Shown: positions 15,740 to 24,560 of the stretch, piece by piece
Layout: the number at the start of each line of letters is the position of its first letter
Numbering within the stretch: the first letter of the stretch is position 1
DNA from: an uncultured Oscillospiraceae bacterium
Lineage (GTDB): Bacteria; Bacillota; Clostridia; Oscillospirales; Ruminococcaceae
NCBI GenBank assembly: GCA_949737515.1
Contig: CATJCP010000101.1
Coordinates: forward strand, 1 to 39,373
Reading direction: 5' to 3'
Length of the DNA stretch: 39,373 nucleotides
Position numbers and translations under genes: made by a program
Notes under the pieces: generated by a model
Databases searched by the model: none
Told to the model about the DNA's origin: nothing
Seen by the model: only the letters and a program-made list of their open reading frames with translations

Positions 15740-16046
15740 GGCTCCCTTATCGGACAGGATCCGTATCCCCGTATTCCCGTGTTTTTAGGGCAAAAGAGAT
15801 TGTATGAAAGACAGCCTGCCGGTCGGTATGGCTGTCTTTTTTAGAGGGAAGCCCTAAAATCCAGAAAATCGTCCTGGGTATCCCCGCTGGATGGTTTGTA
15901 GTGGTTTCATCACCTTCTGCTGTTTTTTAGGGCGAGGCGGTTTTGGCGGCAAAATGAATAGAATCTCAGAAAAACACCATAGAAATTTATGAGCTATGCT
16001 GATAGGATGGTTTTAGAACCAAATCATTTTTTGAGGGGGAGCGGTA
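15740..16046. other. Intergenic region, BlaR1-like to permease
   Basis: 307 bases with the terminator at 15807-15842 and an AT-rich stretch before the permease. A 14-base near-palindrome CATAGAAATTTATG lies at about 15979-15992, followed by a TATGCT -10-like hexamer, but no convincing -35. No gene seen. Confidence 0.5.
15807..15842 (+). terminator. Rho-independent terminator after the BlaR1-like gene
   Basis: AAAGACAGCC (15807-15816) pairs with GGCTGTCTTT (15830-15839), followed by more T residues. Confidence 0.85.
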
Positions 16047-17042
16047 ATGTCCACAATCAATACCTCAGAAGGTTTGTCCCAAAATACTCTGTCCAGAAAT
16101 GGTCCTTCCAGAAACGGACCGGAAAAGAAAAAAGGGAAGCTGTCAGGCTTCCTTCAGTATGTCAACCAGCATAAGTTTATCTATCTGCTGCTGCTTCCAG
16201 GCGTCGTCTATTTTGTGGTGTTCCACTATGTCCCCCTTTACTTCCTTCAGGTGGCGTTTAAGGACTACAATATTTTTCTTGGCCTGCAGAACAGCCAGTG
16301 GGTTGGGCTATCCAATTTTCGCGATCTCTTTACCTCAAAGTTCTTCCTGCAGGCGTTTAACAACACCGTAATCCTAAGCATCATGAACAAGGTGTTCGGC
16401 TTTCCCGCCCCAATTATTTTGGCGCTGCTGCTCAACGAGCTTGCCAGCCAAAGGTTCAAAAAGACAGTGCAGACTATCATTTATATGCCCCATTTCTTTT
16501 CCTGGGTAATTGTGGGGAGTATTTTCATCACTCTGCTCTCGCCCCAGGGAGGGTTGGTAAACGAATTTTTGGGGCTATTTGGCATTGAACCCATTGCGTT
16601 TATTACCAGTAAGAAATGGTTTCGTTGGGTGCTGGTGTTCACTGATATCTGGAAAAGCTGCGGGTGGGGGACCATTATCTATCTGGCGGCAATCAGCAGC
16701 ATTTCACCGGACCTGTATGAAGTGGCGGTGATCGACGGAGCCGGAAGGCTGAAGCAGATATGGTATATTACGCTTCCCAGCATCATCCCCACAATCATCG
16801 TCGTCTTTGTTTTGGGACTGGCCAAAATATTCAACCTGTTTGAGCAGGTTTTTGTGATGTATAATCCCCTGGTCGCTTCGGTTTCAGAGACTATAGACAC
16901 ATACGTATATCAAATCGGAATCGTGCGGGCGGAGATCGCCTTTGCAACAGCGGCGGGACTTTTTAAAAATGTGATTACAGTGGTCCTGATCCTTTTGACA
17001 AACCAGCTGGTGAAAAAGATACAGGGTGAATCGGTGATTTGA
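16047..17042 (+). CDS. Sugar ABC transporter permease, LplB type
   Basis: 331 residues with six transmembrane helices and the binding-protein-dependent permease (EAA) motif 'YEVAVIDGAGRLKQIWYITLPSI' near residue 230. The 'PGVVYFVVFHYVPLYFLQVAFKDYN' and 'WVGLSNFRDLF' segments are those of the LplB/YteP group, which imports complex sugar oligomers. The first 30 residues are a Ser/Asn/Lys-rich cytoplasmic tail. GAGGGGGAGCGG precedes the ATG. It is followed by the partner permease and a solute-binding protein; no ATPase gene is present. Confidence 0.93.
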   Translation: MSTINTSEGLSQNTLSRNGPSRNGPEKKKGKLSGFLQYVNQHKFIYLLLLPGVVYFVVFHYVPLYFLQVAFKDYNIFLGLQNSQWVGLSNFRDLFTSKFFLQAFNNTVILSIMNKVFGFPAPIILALLLNELASQRFKKTVQTIIYMPHFFSWVIVGSIFITLLSPQGGLVNEFLGLFGIEPIAFITSKKWFRWVLVFTDIWKSCGWGTIIYLAAISSISPDLYEVAVIDGAGRLKQIWYITLPSIIPTIIVVFVLGLAKIFNLFEQVFVMYNPLVASVSETIDTYVYQIGIVRAEIAFATAAGLFKNVITVVLILLTNQLVKKIQGESVI

Positions 17043-17097
17043 CCGCGGCTGCCAGTCCGGCGTATCCGGATATTTTGGGGAAAGGGTGATTGTCTCT

Positions 17098-17958
17098 ATG
17101 CAACGTAAAAGCCTGAGCAACCGGTTGTTTCAATTTGGTCTGATCTGCTATATGCTGTTATTGTCCGCCATTATGCTTCTGCCCCTGGTAAATGTGCTCT
17201 GCCTGTCGCTGGAACCAAATTATATTGCCATTGAGCCGGGCAGACTTCATTTGATACCACAGAAAATAACCCTAAAGGCCTATGAGGATATCTTCCGAAA
17301 CGGTCAGATTATGCGCTCCTTTGGCAATTCTATTTTTATTACAGTGGCCGGCTCCCTTTTAGGCACCCTTTTTACCGCCATGATGGGGTATGGACTGTGC
17401 CACACCCATATCAAGGGAATACACTTTGTCTCTTACATGATCCTCTTTACTATGATGTTCAGCGGAGGGATCATTCCCTCTTACATTTTGGTGAAGAACC
17501 TCGGACTGATGAACAGCCTGTGGGCGATGGTACTCCCCTCCATGATGTCAGCGTATAATGTGATTTTGATGAGGTCCTTTTTCAGAAGCCTCCCCCCTGA
17601 ACTGGCCGAGTCCGCACTGATCGACGGGTGCAATGAAATGCAGACCTTTGTTTTGATCATTTTACCCCTTTCCAAGGCGATTTTGGCCACAATCCTGCTG
17701 TTCTACGCGGTTGGACGCTGGAACTCCTTCTTTGACGGGGTGATGTATATCACCGACCAGGCGAAAAAACCCATGCAGGTAATCCTGCGGGAGATTTTGA
17801 TTATGTCCGACAATGTGGACACCTCCGGGGACCTGGACGTGGGGATGAATGTGAAAATGGCCACCGCCTTTGTGACGGTATTGCCCATCCTCTGCGTCTA
17901 TCCCTTTTTACAGAAATATTTCACCAAGGGCGTCATGCTGGGGGCGGTAAAGGGGTAA
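17098..17958 (+). CDS. Sugar ABC transporter permease, YtcP type
   Basis: 286 residues and about six helices. It carries 'LLSAIMLLPLVNVLCLSLEPNYIAIEPGRLHLIPQKITLKAYEDIF', characteristic of the YtcP/AraQ-like second permease, and an EAA motif 'PPELAESALIDGCNEMQTFVLIILPLS'. It pairs with the LplB-type permease to form the membrane channel for oligosaccharide import. ATG 17098 has AAAGGGTGAT about 7 bases before it; an in-frame GTG at 17086 overlaps that site and is rejected. 55 bases separate it from the first permease. Confidence 0.93.
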   Translation: MQRKSLSNRLFQFGLICYMLLLSAIMLLPLVNVLCLSLEPNYIAIEPGRLHLIPQKITLKAYEDIFRNGQIMRSFGNSIFITVAGSLLGTLFTAMMGYGLCHTHIKGIHFVSYMILFTMMFSGGIIPSYILVKNLGLMNSLWAMVLPSMMSAYNVILMRSFFRSLPPELAESALIDGCNEMQTFVLIILPLSKAILATILLFYAVGRWNSFFDGVMYITDQAKKPMQVILREILIMSDNVDTSGDLDVGMNVKMATAFVTVLPILCVYPFLQKYFTKGVMLGAVKG

Positions 17959-18045
17959 GCTCCCGCCTGTGTGATATCTGTATGGCACATTCCCTGCCCG
18001 TCGCAGGAAAAAATATATTCAACCCTATTTTGAGGAGGAAAAAAG

Positions 18046-19583
18046 ATGAAAAAGAGGCTGATATCTGTCATTCCGGCACTGGCCGCCATCCTGACCCTGG
18101 TTTCCTGCAGCCCTGCGGCCCCAAGCTCTTCGGCGTCCCCTGCTGGGCAGCCGTCGGGCAGCTCCCAGCAGCCGCCGGCGGAACAGGCAAACTACCAACC
18201 GGTCACCTTTCATGTGATGATCCGCGGCACAGCGGACACCTTTGGCGTACCCAGAACTGCGGAGATACAGGCGAAAACCGTAAAGGACCGCTGGAACATC
18301 GACCTTAAATATGAGATGGTGGATAAAAACACCTATAACGAAAAGGTTACAGCCAAGTTTGCCGCCGCTGACTTTCCAAGCATCTTGTACTACGGCGATG
18401 CAAAGGTGATACAAAACGCCATTGATTCCAAGGTGTTTGTGCCTGTGACCAAGGCGGTTATGAGCCCTGAATACGACAATGTAGACCGGCAGCTGTATTT
18501 TATACGCTGGTATCAAAACGGCGAGTATTATGGCTTTAATTACCACAGCGGCGCGCCGGAGACCATCAACCTGCGAGGCGACTGGCTCAAAAATTTAAAC
18601 ATGGAGGTTCCCAAAAATCCGGAGGAGTTAAAAGAGGTCATTGCTGCAATGACCAACAACGATCCGGATCAAAATGGAAAAAATGATACCTATGGCCTGA
18701 CCATGCAAGGGGACCTGGGAATGACGGGACAATTTTGGTCTATGTTCCTGCCAGCGCCGAGAATCATCCCCACCAAAGGCGCCGGACTGTACATCGACAG
18801 CAAGGATAACACCGTTAAGACCATACTTGACGACGTTCCAAATATGGAAAAGGCGCTGGCCTGGTTCAATTCCCTGTATCAAGAGGGGATACTGGACCCC
18901 ATGTATGTCACCCTCAAGCAGCAGGATGTTGAGGCAAAGTTTGTCTCCAACCAAAGCGGCGTTTGGGTCAAGGAGATCGGCGGTCTCCCCTCTCGTCTGG
19001 CCCAGATTCAAAACAATGTTCCCGATGCGGAAATTGTGGCTATGCCTCCAGTAGAAACTGTGTCTGGCGTTACCAACTACGATCTGGTGGCCTTTAAAAG
19101 CGACTGCTACTTTATGACCAAGGATGCGCCGGATGTGGAGCGCGGATATGAGCTGCTGAAATACCTGTATGGCAAAGAGGGCATCTATGCTGAGGCTTAT
19201 GGGGAAGAAGGCGTCGAGTATTCCTTGCAGGGCGGCGCGTTCCAATGGCTGAACGAAGAGGCGCGGGAACGGAGCAATCCGGCAAGGGTAATCAGCTCCT
19301 ACTTGGATCTCCAGCTTTTGGACCCCATCCCCGTGGTCGAAAATGCCTTCCAGGCGATTCAGGCTATGGCAAGCTGGATAAGGATATTGCCGCTTACGCC
19401 ACAGCAACAGAGTCCTACAACAAGCTGAGCGCAGATGTGGATAAGGTGATGCTGGAAGGGGTAACGCAAATCATCGTCGGCGAAAAGCCTGTGGACTATT
19501 ATCAGCAGGTGCTGCAGGAGGCAAAGGACATCGGCCTGGACAGCATTGTCAGCGATGTAAACCAGGTATTTCAAAAGGGATAG
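18046..19583 (+). pseudogene. Extracellular sugar-binding lipoprotein, frameshifted near C-terminus
   Basis: LplA-type solute-binding protein. A lipoprotein signal (MKKRLISVIPALAAILTLVSC, Cys21) is followed by a Ser/Pro/Gln linker and a long type-1 binding-protein fold ('WNIDLKYEMVDKNTYNEKVTAKFAAADFPSILYY', 'DPDQNGKNDTYGLT', 'YFMTKDAPDVERGYELLKYLYG'). The main frame runs to a stop at 19428 and ends in an un-family-like tail after 'ENAFQAIQ'. The expected C-terminus (IAAYATATESYNKLSADVDK ... IVGEKPVDYYQQVLQEAK ...) continues in the -1 frame to 19583. The shift point is near 19360 (TTCAGGCTATGG). Joined, the protein would be about 511 residues. No slippery heptamer is seen, so a real one-base loss or a sequencing error is more likely than programmed frameshifting. 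A strong AGGAGG precedes the ATG. Confidence 0.8.
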
Positions 19584-19661
19584 TGCAGGTACCGAACCGC
19601 TGGTCTGTTCAACGCCTTTCTTTGACAAAAATCGCTAAAAAACACCAATTTCAAACAAATC

Positions 19662-19690
19662 TTGCATTTCACTCTATAAAGGGGTATGAT
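19662..19690 (+). promoter_or_regulatory. Promoter for the oligogalacturonate lyase gene
   Basis: TTGCAT (19662-19667) and TATGAT (19685-19690), 17-base spacer, 52 bases before the ATG. A second TTGACA lies at 19622-19627 without a good -10. Confidence 0.55.
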
Positions 19691-19742
19691 TAGAATAGAT
19701 TGAACCCCTTTGTGGAGGGACTTTAAGAGAGGAAGATAGATT

Positions 19743-20894
19743 ATGGGACAGGGGACTGTGGTGCACAATCAAATTTTTCGCTACAACGATCCTGACACTG
19801 GACGGGAGGTCCTGCGGCTGACCTCGCCGGAATGCCTTTCCACACATCCATACTTTTATTTCAACTGCATCTCCAGGGACAACCGCTTTGTGGTGTTCGG
19901 CTCGGACCTCTCCGGATCCAGGCGGCTCCACAAGGTGGATGTGGAAACAGGGGATATTACCCAGCTTACCCAGCGGGAAAAGATGGTGGTCTACCAGGCC
20001 TGCCTTTCCCTGGATGACCAAACGCTTGTTTACGCAACCGCCAGCCAGGTGGTGCGCCTGGATCTGGAGACCCTGGAAGAAGAGGTGGTCTATACCCTGG
20101 GGCCGGAGTGGTGGGCAAATAAGACCTTTGGCGTCACTCCAGACTGTACCTATGTGGCCCAGGTGCAGATGCATCGGGACGATTTGATTCCCCGGGACCG
20201 TTATCAGGGCAACATGGCGGAGCAATGGAGAGTAAAGCCACGATGCAGGCTGGTGATTATTGACCTGCTGAATAAGAGCTCCCAGGTGGTTTTTGACCAA
20301 AAATTGTGGGTGGCCCACCCGCAGGTGCGGCCTATCTATAAGGATAAGCTGATGTTCTGCCATGAGGGCCCTGGAAATCTCATTGATTCCAGGATCTGGC
20401 TTATGGATATGGATGGGAGCAATATCCTATGTCCACGCCCGCACAAGCAGCGGGAAAGCTTTACCCATGAATACTGGTATGCGGACGGTTCCGCCCTGGG
20501 ATATGTGGCGAATCTACGGGATGAAAATAATAAAACCGTGGAGACCAGTATCCGAAAAATTTCTATGGACACCATGGAGGAGACGGTGGTGATGCCCTGT
20601 TCCTTCTACTCCCACTGTGTGTCCAATCGGGACAATACCATGATTGTCGGGGATGGCAGGGATCCTCAGCGGCCCTATATCTTTATTTCCGACCTGCGCA
20701 GCGGAAAGGAAATCCCGGTCTGCCGCCATGACTCCAACTGGGGAATCTACCACGATCCGGGAATTGGGGAGAACATCAATCAGGACGCCCACCCCCATCC
20801 GCAGTTTTCCCAGGATGGAACCAAGATTGTATTTAACTCAGATAAAGAGGGAAAGCCCTGCGTTTATATGACTGACATTTCGGACCTGATCTAA
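19743..20894 (+). CDS. ogl: Oligogalacturonate lyase (PL22 family)
   Basis: 383 residues forming a seven-bladed beta-propeller of the oligogalacturonate lyase family (pectate lyase 22). It has no signal peptide, so it acts in the cytoplasm, splitting short (often unsaturated) galacturonate oligomers by beta-elimination. Catalytic and metal residues match those known from the Yersinia enzyme: the general-base His in 'FTHEYW' (His242) and Mn ligands His291 ('YSHC'), Gln347, His350 and His352 ('NQDAHPH'). Other family marks are 'FCHEGPGNLIDSRIWLMDMDG' and 'KTFGVTPD'. GAGAGGAAG precedes the ATG. It lies just after the importer genes and before a membrane AraC regulator, which together make a pectin-oligomer uptake and breakdown locus. 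Confidence 0.92.
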   Translation: MGQGTVVHNQIFRYNDPDTGREVLRLTSPECLSTHPYFYFNCISRDNRFVVFGSDLSGSRRLHKVDVETGDITQLTQREKMVVYQACLSLDDQTLVYATASQVVRLDLETLEEEVVYTLGPEWWANKTFGVTPDCTYVAQVQMHRDDLIPRDRYQGNMAEQWRVKPRCRLVIIDLLNKSSQVVFDQKLWVAHPQVRPIYKDKLMFCHEGPGNLIDSRIWLMDMDGSNILCPRPHKQRESFTHEYWYADGSALGYVANLRDENNKTVETSIRKISMDTMEETVVMPCSFYSHCVSNRDNTMIVGDGRDPQRPYIFISDLRSGKEIPVCRHDSNWGIYHDPGIGENINQDAHPHPQFSQDGTKIVFNSDKEGKPCVYMTDISDLI

Positions 20895-20957
20895 TCCTGT
20901 GAACCAGTTTAGCAATCGTTGAGGCGGTGGGGCAGCCCCTTTTGCGGATGTACTGAT

Positions 20958-21000
20958 ATACTTTGGCAGCCGGGGCATAGGGTCCTGACTGCCAAAGTAT
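20958..21000. terminator. Perfect 12-bp inverted repeat after the lyase gene
   Basis: ATACTTTGGCAG (20958-20969) and CTGCCAAAGTAT (20989-21000) around 19 bases, followed by TATTATG rather than a pure T-run. Probably a terminator for the lyase gene, but it could be a regulatory site for the AraC-type gene that starts 103 bases later. Confidence 0.55.
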
Positions 21001-21102
21001 TATTATGTTCAGGGCCTTCTGGGCGTCTTTTCGCTATTTGCCGTCCGCAATCCCTGAGGAGCTTAGGGGCAGAACATTCACCGGACAAGGAGGGATTCCA
21101 AT

Positions 21103-23472
21103 ATGGAGGAGGCCCGCCAGAAAAAGCGGCTCTTTTATCGTTTGTTTTTTACGATGATTTGTCTGATTGTAGTCCCAATGGTGGGGATTTCCGCATTCAG
21201 CTTTGCAATCCTGCAAAAAAATATAGAGCGGGAGATCACTCGCTCCAACCTGAGCCTGCTGTTCCAAACCAGGCAGTCTGTGGATTCCCTTCTCGAGACA
21301 ACGATACAGATTGCCTCACAAATTGCATATGACCCCCTTACCAACCGCTTTATGGAACAGGGGCTTTCCCTTGGTGCGTATCAGGATATCCTCTTTTACA
21401 AACAACTGATGGAACGAAACGACACCGCCATTTTAGATAACCAGTATGTAAAAAGCATTAGTGTTTACAGCAGAAAAAACAACCTTATGGTGACCACCGG
21501 AACCGGAATGATGCAGAAGCTGAATGCGGAGAACATACAGGATATCTTTGGACGTTTGCGGGAGGCAAAGGGCGCCCTCTGGCTGGAACCCTCCCCAAAG
21601 GCGGCAGATATCTGGCAGATCAATGGAATTGGTTATGTCCGCACCATCTATGATTCCTATGCGGTCCCTTCCGGCTTTGTTGTGGTGCGGCTGCAGGGGG
21701 AAAATTTAAACTGGCTGATCAATGAGATATTTCTGATGGACAGTGGATATGTCACTTTAATGAACCGAAACGGCGAAGGGGTTCTTGTAGGCGCGCGAGG
21801 AGACCGGGCAGTGGAGGAAGCGATTGCAGAACAGGGGCTTCTGCAGGGGAAGGACGGCTATGGAGAGATCCTGGTAGAAGGCAGAGAGATGCTGATTTCC
21901 TTTGCCTCTTCCCGGTTTAACGACTGGCATTATGTAGCTGTTCTGCCTGCCAAGGAGCTGACCTCCGGAACCCCGGTCTTCGGTTTGTCTATCCTAGGCA
22001 TCTGTGGGGGATTGGTCCTGCTGTTGGGCAGCCTCTCCTATCTGGTTTCCAAGCATTACTATAACCCCATTGCATTTCTGAGCAGCCTGCTGCTGGGGGA
22101 AAAGGACTGGGACAACCAGACGCTCCAGAGGGAAAAGCTGGAGAGCCGAGGGGATGAAATTGGGACGATTTTCACAGGCATCAACCAGGTTATGATCCGG
22201 CTGAAGACCGAGCAGGCTATGCAGAACGATATCAAAAAGCAGAATGAAAGCCTTCGCCTGCAGGTGGATGAGGAGCAGGAAAAGGTGAGGAGTTTTTTTA
22301 TTTACCGCATCCTTCTGTCCGATGTGCCGGATCCCAAAGAGCTGGCGGAACAGGCTGGCACCTTTGGAATCCCCATACAGGGCCGTTATATCACAACCAT
22401 CATAACCCTGGACGAGAACTTTAAAAAGCTGCTGGAACGCGCCAGCCAGAGCGAAACCAGCCTGGTCCGCAAGGAGCTGGTGGAGATTTTAGAGGAAATC
22501 TTGGGGCGGGAAACAGTTCCCGTCAAACTGTTTTTTGACAGATTTGGAGGGGAAGAGCGGATTATCGCCATTCTGCTCCTGCCCGATAAAGAGGCGGAGG
22601 AAACAGCCGTCTCGCTCAAACAGCTTTTCCGGTATATCCAGAGTTACCTTTATTCACAGCTCCAGTTCTCGGTAGCGATTGTGGCGGGAAGGTGTTACAG
22701 CAGGCTTTCCGACATTCGGACTTCCTACGAGGAGGCCCTTGAATGCCTCCGCTATAAAACGGCCAGTGGGGACGAGAGCCTGATCTTTCTGTGGGAGTTG
22801 GATCAGCAGGCAGCACGAGATGCAGCAGGCCGGACAAACACAGAATACAGAAGAAAATTTTATAATGCCCTTAAAACTGGTGATGGGGAACAGGTCCATC
22901 GTTTGTTTACGCAGTTTCGGGAAAAAGAGATGTTTTCAGATGGGGCTTTCTGCCGGGATATGATCAATCTGGCTCTGGAGGCATATAACCAGGCCGGCTA
23001 TCAGAACCACCAGCGAACGGAGGAGCTGAACCGGCTGTTCTTTATCCAGGACGGAAAGGGGGATTCTGCTTGGGGGGAACATATCCTGGCTCTGGTGGAG
23101 CAGGCTGTTCTGGAACTGGTGGAATGGCCTGCCGGTAAGGACACTCGTCCGCCGGACATCGCCCAAAAGATCTTAAAGATGATTCATGAGAATTATTTTC
23201 AGGACATTGGAATCAGCCAAGCTGCGGAGCAGCTCGGGCTTTCGGAGGGTTATTTCTCCAAGGTGTTCAAGGAACGGTTTGGGAAAACCTTCAAGCGGTA
23301 TCTGACCGATTACCGCATGGAGATCGCGAAAAAGATGCTGGTGGAAACCAATACGCCTATTCAGGAAATTTCTTCGGCGGTGGGGTATAACAATCACAAC
23401 CAGTTTTCTAAGATGTTCCGGCTTCATGAGGGAATATCCCCTACGCAATACAGAAGTCTTTACCGGCAGTAG
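21103..23472 (+). CDS. Membrane-anchored AraC-family sensor-regulator (YesN type)
   Basis: 789 residues. Transmembrane helix 1 (about 14-35), an extracellular dCache-like sensor (about 40-285), helix 2 (about 290-312), a linker/coiled coil ('EQAMQNDIKKQNESLRLQVDEEQEKV'), a YesN-type middle domain, and a C-terminal AraC DNA-binding pair of helix-turn-helices (about 690-789: 'IGISQAAEQLGLSEGYFSKVFKERFGKTFKRYLTDYRMEIAKKML' then 'PIQEISSAVGYNNHNQFSKMFRLHEGISPTQYRSL'). Proteins of this shape sense extracellular sugars, or a loaded binding protein, and activate nearby transporter and polysaccharide-degradation genes. The lyase and importer just upstream are the likely targets. ACAAGGAGG precedes the ATG. 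Confidence 0.92.
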   Translation: MEEARQKKRLFYRLFFTMICLIVVPMVGISAFSFAILQKNIEREITRSNLSLLFQTRQSVDSLLETTIQIASQIAYDPLTNRFMEQGLSLGAYQDILFYKQLMERNDTAILDNQYVKSISVYSRKNNLMVTTGTGMMQKLNAENIQDIFGRLREAKGALWLEPSPKAADIWQINGIGYVRTIYDSYAVPSGFVVVRLQGENLNWLINEIFLMDSGYVTLMNRNGEGVLVGARGDRAVEEAIAEQGLLQGKDGYGEILVEGREMLISFASSRFNDWHYVAVLPAKELTSGTPVFGLSILGICGGLVLLLGSLSYLVSKHYYNPIAFLSSLLLGEKDWDNQTLQREKLESRGDEIGTIFTGINQVMIRLKTEQAMQNDIKKQNESLRLQVDEEQEKVRSFFIYRILLSDVPDPKELAEQAGTFGIPIQGRYITTIITLDENFKKLLERASQSETSLVRKELVEILEEILGRETVPVKLFFDRFGGEERIIAILLLPDKEAEETAVSLKQLFRYIQSYLYSQLQFSVAIVAGRCYSRLSDIRTSYEEALECLRYKTASGDESLIFLWELDQQAARDAAGRTNTEYRRKFYNALKTGDGEQVHRLFTQFREKEMFSDGAFCRDMINLALEAYNQAGYQNHQRTEELNRLFFIQDGKGDSAWGEHILALVEQAVLELVEWPAGKDTRPPDIAQKILKMIHENYFQDIGISQAAEQLGLSEGYFSKVFKERFGKTFKRYLTDYRMEIAKKMLVETNTPIQEISSAVGYNNHNQFSKMFRLHEGISPTQYRSLYRQ

Positions 23473-23486
23473 CAGGTAAAGGCTGG

Positions 23487-23532
23487 AAATACAGGGTGTA
23501 AGAGGCAACCGCCTCTTACACCCTGTATTTTT
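23487..23532. terminator. Bidirectional terminator between AraC-type and LysR genes
   Basis: Perfect 20-bp stem (23487-23506 with 23511-23530) around a 4-base loop, with A-run and T-run flanks, between two convergent genes. Confidence 0.93.
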
Positions 23533-24412
23533 ATGCGTTGCACAGCTCCCGAACCTTTGATAAAAATTTCTGCGCCGGTTTGGAAAGCAGCTGATACTTT
23601 TTCCAGATAATATTGGCAGTAACCTTCAAAGGAGGCTGGAGGGGACGAAAGCAGAGGTTTGTCCCTTGGGTATTGATGAGCTTGTCGAAGCAGACAGCGT
23701 ATCCCAGTCCCTCCTCCACCAGCAGGGAACCGTTGAAGATCAGCGTATAGGTGGCCACAATGTTCAGCTGAGAGACGTTTGGGGTGATCCACCGCAGGAT
23801 ATACCAGCCGTCCCGCTCGTCCTGACGGGAGACAATAAGGGGTTTGTCTACAAGATCTTCTGGGCTGATGTACTCTTTTGCTGCCAGCTCCGCGTCCCGG
23901 CGCATCAGTACCCCGAAGGTATCGGGGCAGGTCAGCTGGATAGACTCGTACTTTGTGTGGTCCACCGCGCCGTAGATCAGTCCAAAGTCAATGAGCCCCC
24001 GGTCCAGCTGCTCCAGCACAAAGACGGCGTTGCCGCTGGCGATGTGGTAGCGGATGTCCGGCCAGGTTTCCTGCATTTGATGGGCTGCCCGGCCCAACAG
24101 CCGGTTGACCTCCGATTCCCCTGCCCCGATGTAGACGTCCCCGGAAAGGTGCTCATCTGAAAGCGCGATCTCATCCTCGGTCTTCTTCATCAGCTGGACC
24201 ATCTCCTCCGCCCGCTTCCGGAGGATCATCCCCTCCTCGGTGAGGGAAATTCCCTTGTTGCTCCGGGTGAAAAGCTGCTTGCCCAGTTCGTCCTCCAGGT
24301 CCTTCAGCTGGCGGGAAAGGGTGGGCTGGGAAAGGTGGAGAAACTCCGCCGCCCCTGAAAGGCTCTGCTCCCGCGCCACCGCCAGAAAATATTGCAATAC
24401 GCGAAATTCCAA
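23531..24412 (-). CDS. LysR family transcriptional regulator
   Basis: 293 residues. The N-terminal winged helix is typical ('MEFRVLQYFLAVAREQSLSGAAEFLHLSQPTLSRQLKDLEDELGKQLFTR', residues 1-50), followed by a linker helix and a periplasmic-binding-like effector domain. The start is TTG at 24412, read as Met, with AGGAGG 7 bases upstream; upstream in-frame ATGs lie before the ribosome site. It diverges from the amidohydrolase gene across a 148-base region with a strong promoter for itself (24436-24464) and a T-N11-A box (24484-24498) near the opposite promoter. A near-identical box occurs before the cyclophilin-like lipoprotein gene, so it probably controls both units. The inducer is unknown. 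Confidence 0.93.
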   Translation of the reverse strand: MEFRVLQYFLAVAREQSLSGAAEFLHLSQPTLSRQLKDLEDELGKQLFTRSNKGISLTEEGMILRKRAEEMVQLMKKTEDEIALSDEHLSGDVYIGAGESEVNRLLGRAAHQMQETWPDIRYHIASGNAVFVLEQLDRGLIDFGLIYGAVDHTKYESIQLTCPDTFGVLMRRDAELAAKEYISPEDLVDKPLIVSRQDERDGWYILRWITPNVSQLNIVATYTLIFNGSLLVEEGLGYAVCFDKLINTQGTNLCFRPLQPPLKVTANIIWKKYQLLSKPAQKFLSKVRELCNA

Positions 24413-24435
24413 GATATCGCCTCCTGACATCAATC

Positions 24436-24464
24436 AGTATAATACAGCAAAGTATAACTGTCAA
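24436..24464 (-). promoter_or_regulatory. Promoter for the LysR gene
   Basis: Minus strand TTGACA (24459-24464) and TATACT (24436-24441), exact 17-base spacer. Confidence 0.75.
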
Positions 24465-24483
24465 GCATAAACAACTATTTAAC

Positions 24484-24498
24484 ATAGGCATTTGTTAT
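24484..24498. promoter_or_regulatory. LysR-type box 1 (ATA-N9-TAT)
   Basis: ATAGGCATTTGTTAT, a T-N11-A motif with ATA/TAT ends, preceded by TTTAAC. It overlaps the -35 of the promoter for the amidohydrolase unit. The second copy is at 30243-30257. Confidence 0.6.
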
Positions 24499-24520
24499 TT
24501 ACAAATCCCAATGGTATGAT
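24493..24520 (+). promoter_or_regulatory. Promoter for the amidohydrolase/ligase/ABC unit
   Basis: TTGTTA (24493-24498) and TATGAT (24515-24520), 16-base spacer, overlapping LysR-type box 1. Confidence 0.5.
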
Positions 24521-24560
24521 ATAACCCAAGAAAAAGAGTTCCAAAGGAGGAGCAGTCCCT

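Noticed and set aside
18628..19407. 259-codon open frame on the minus strand opposite the binding-protein gene
   Set aside because: Antisense shadow; the plus strand encodes a clear solute-binding lipoprotein.
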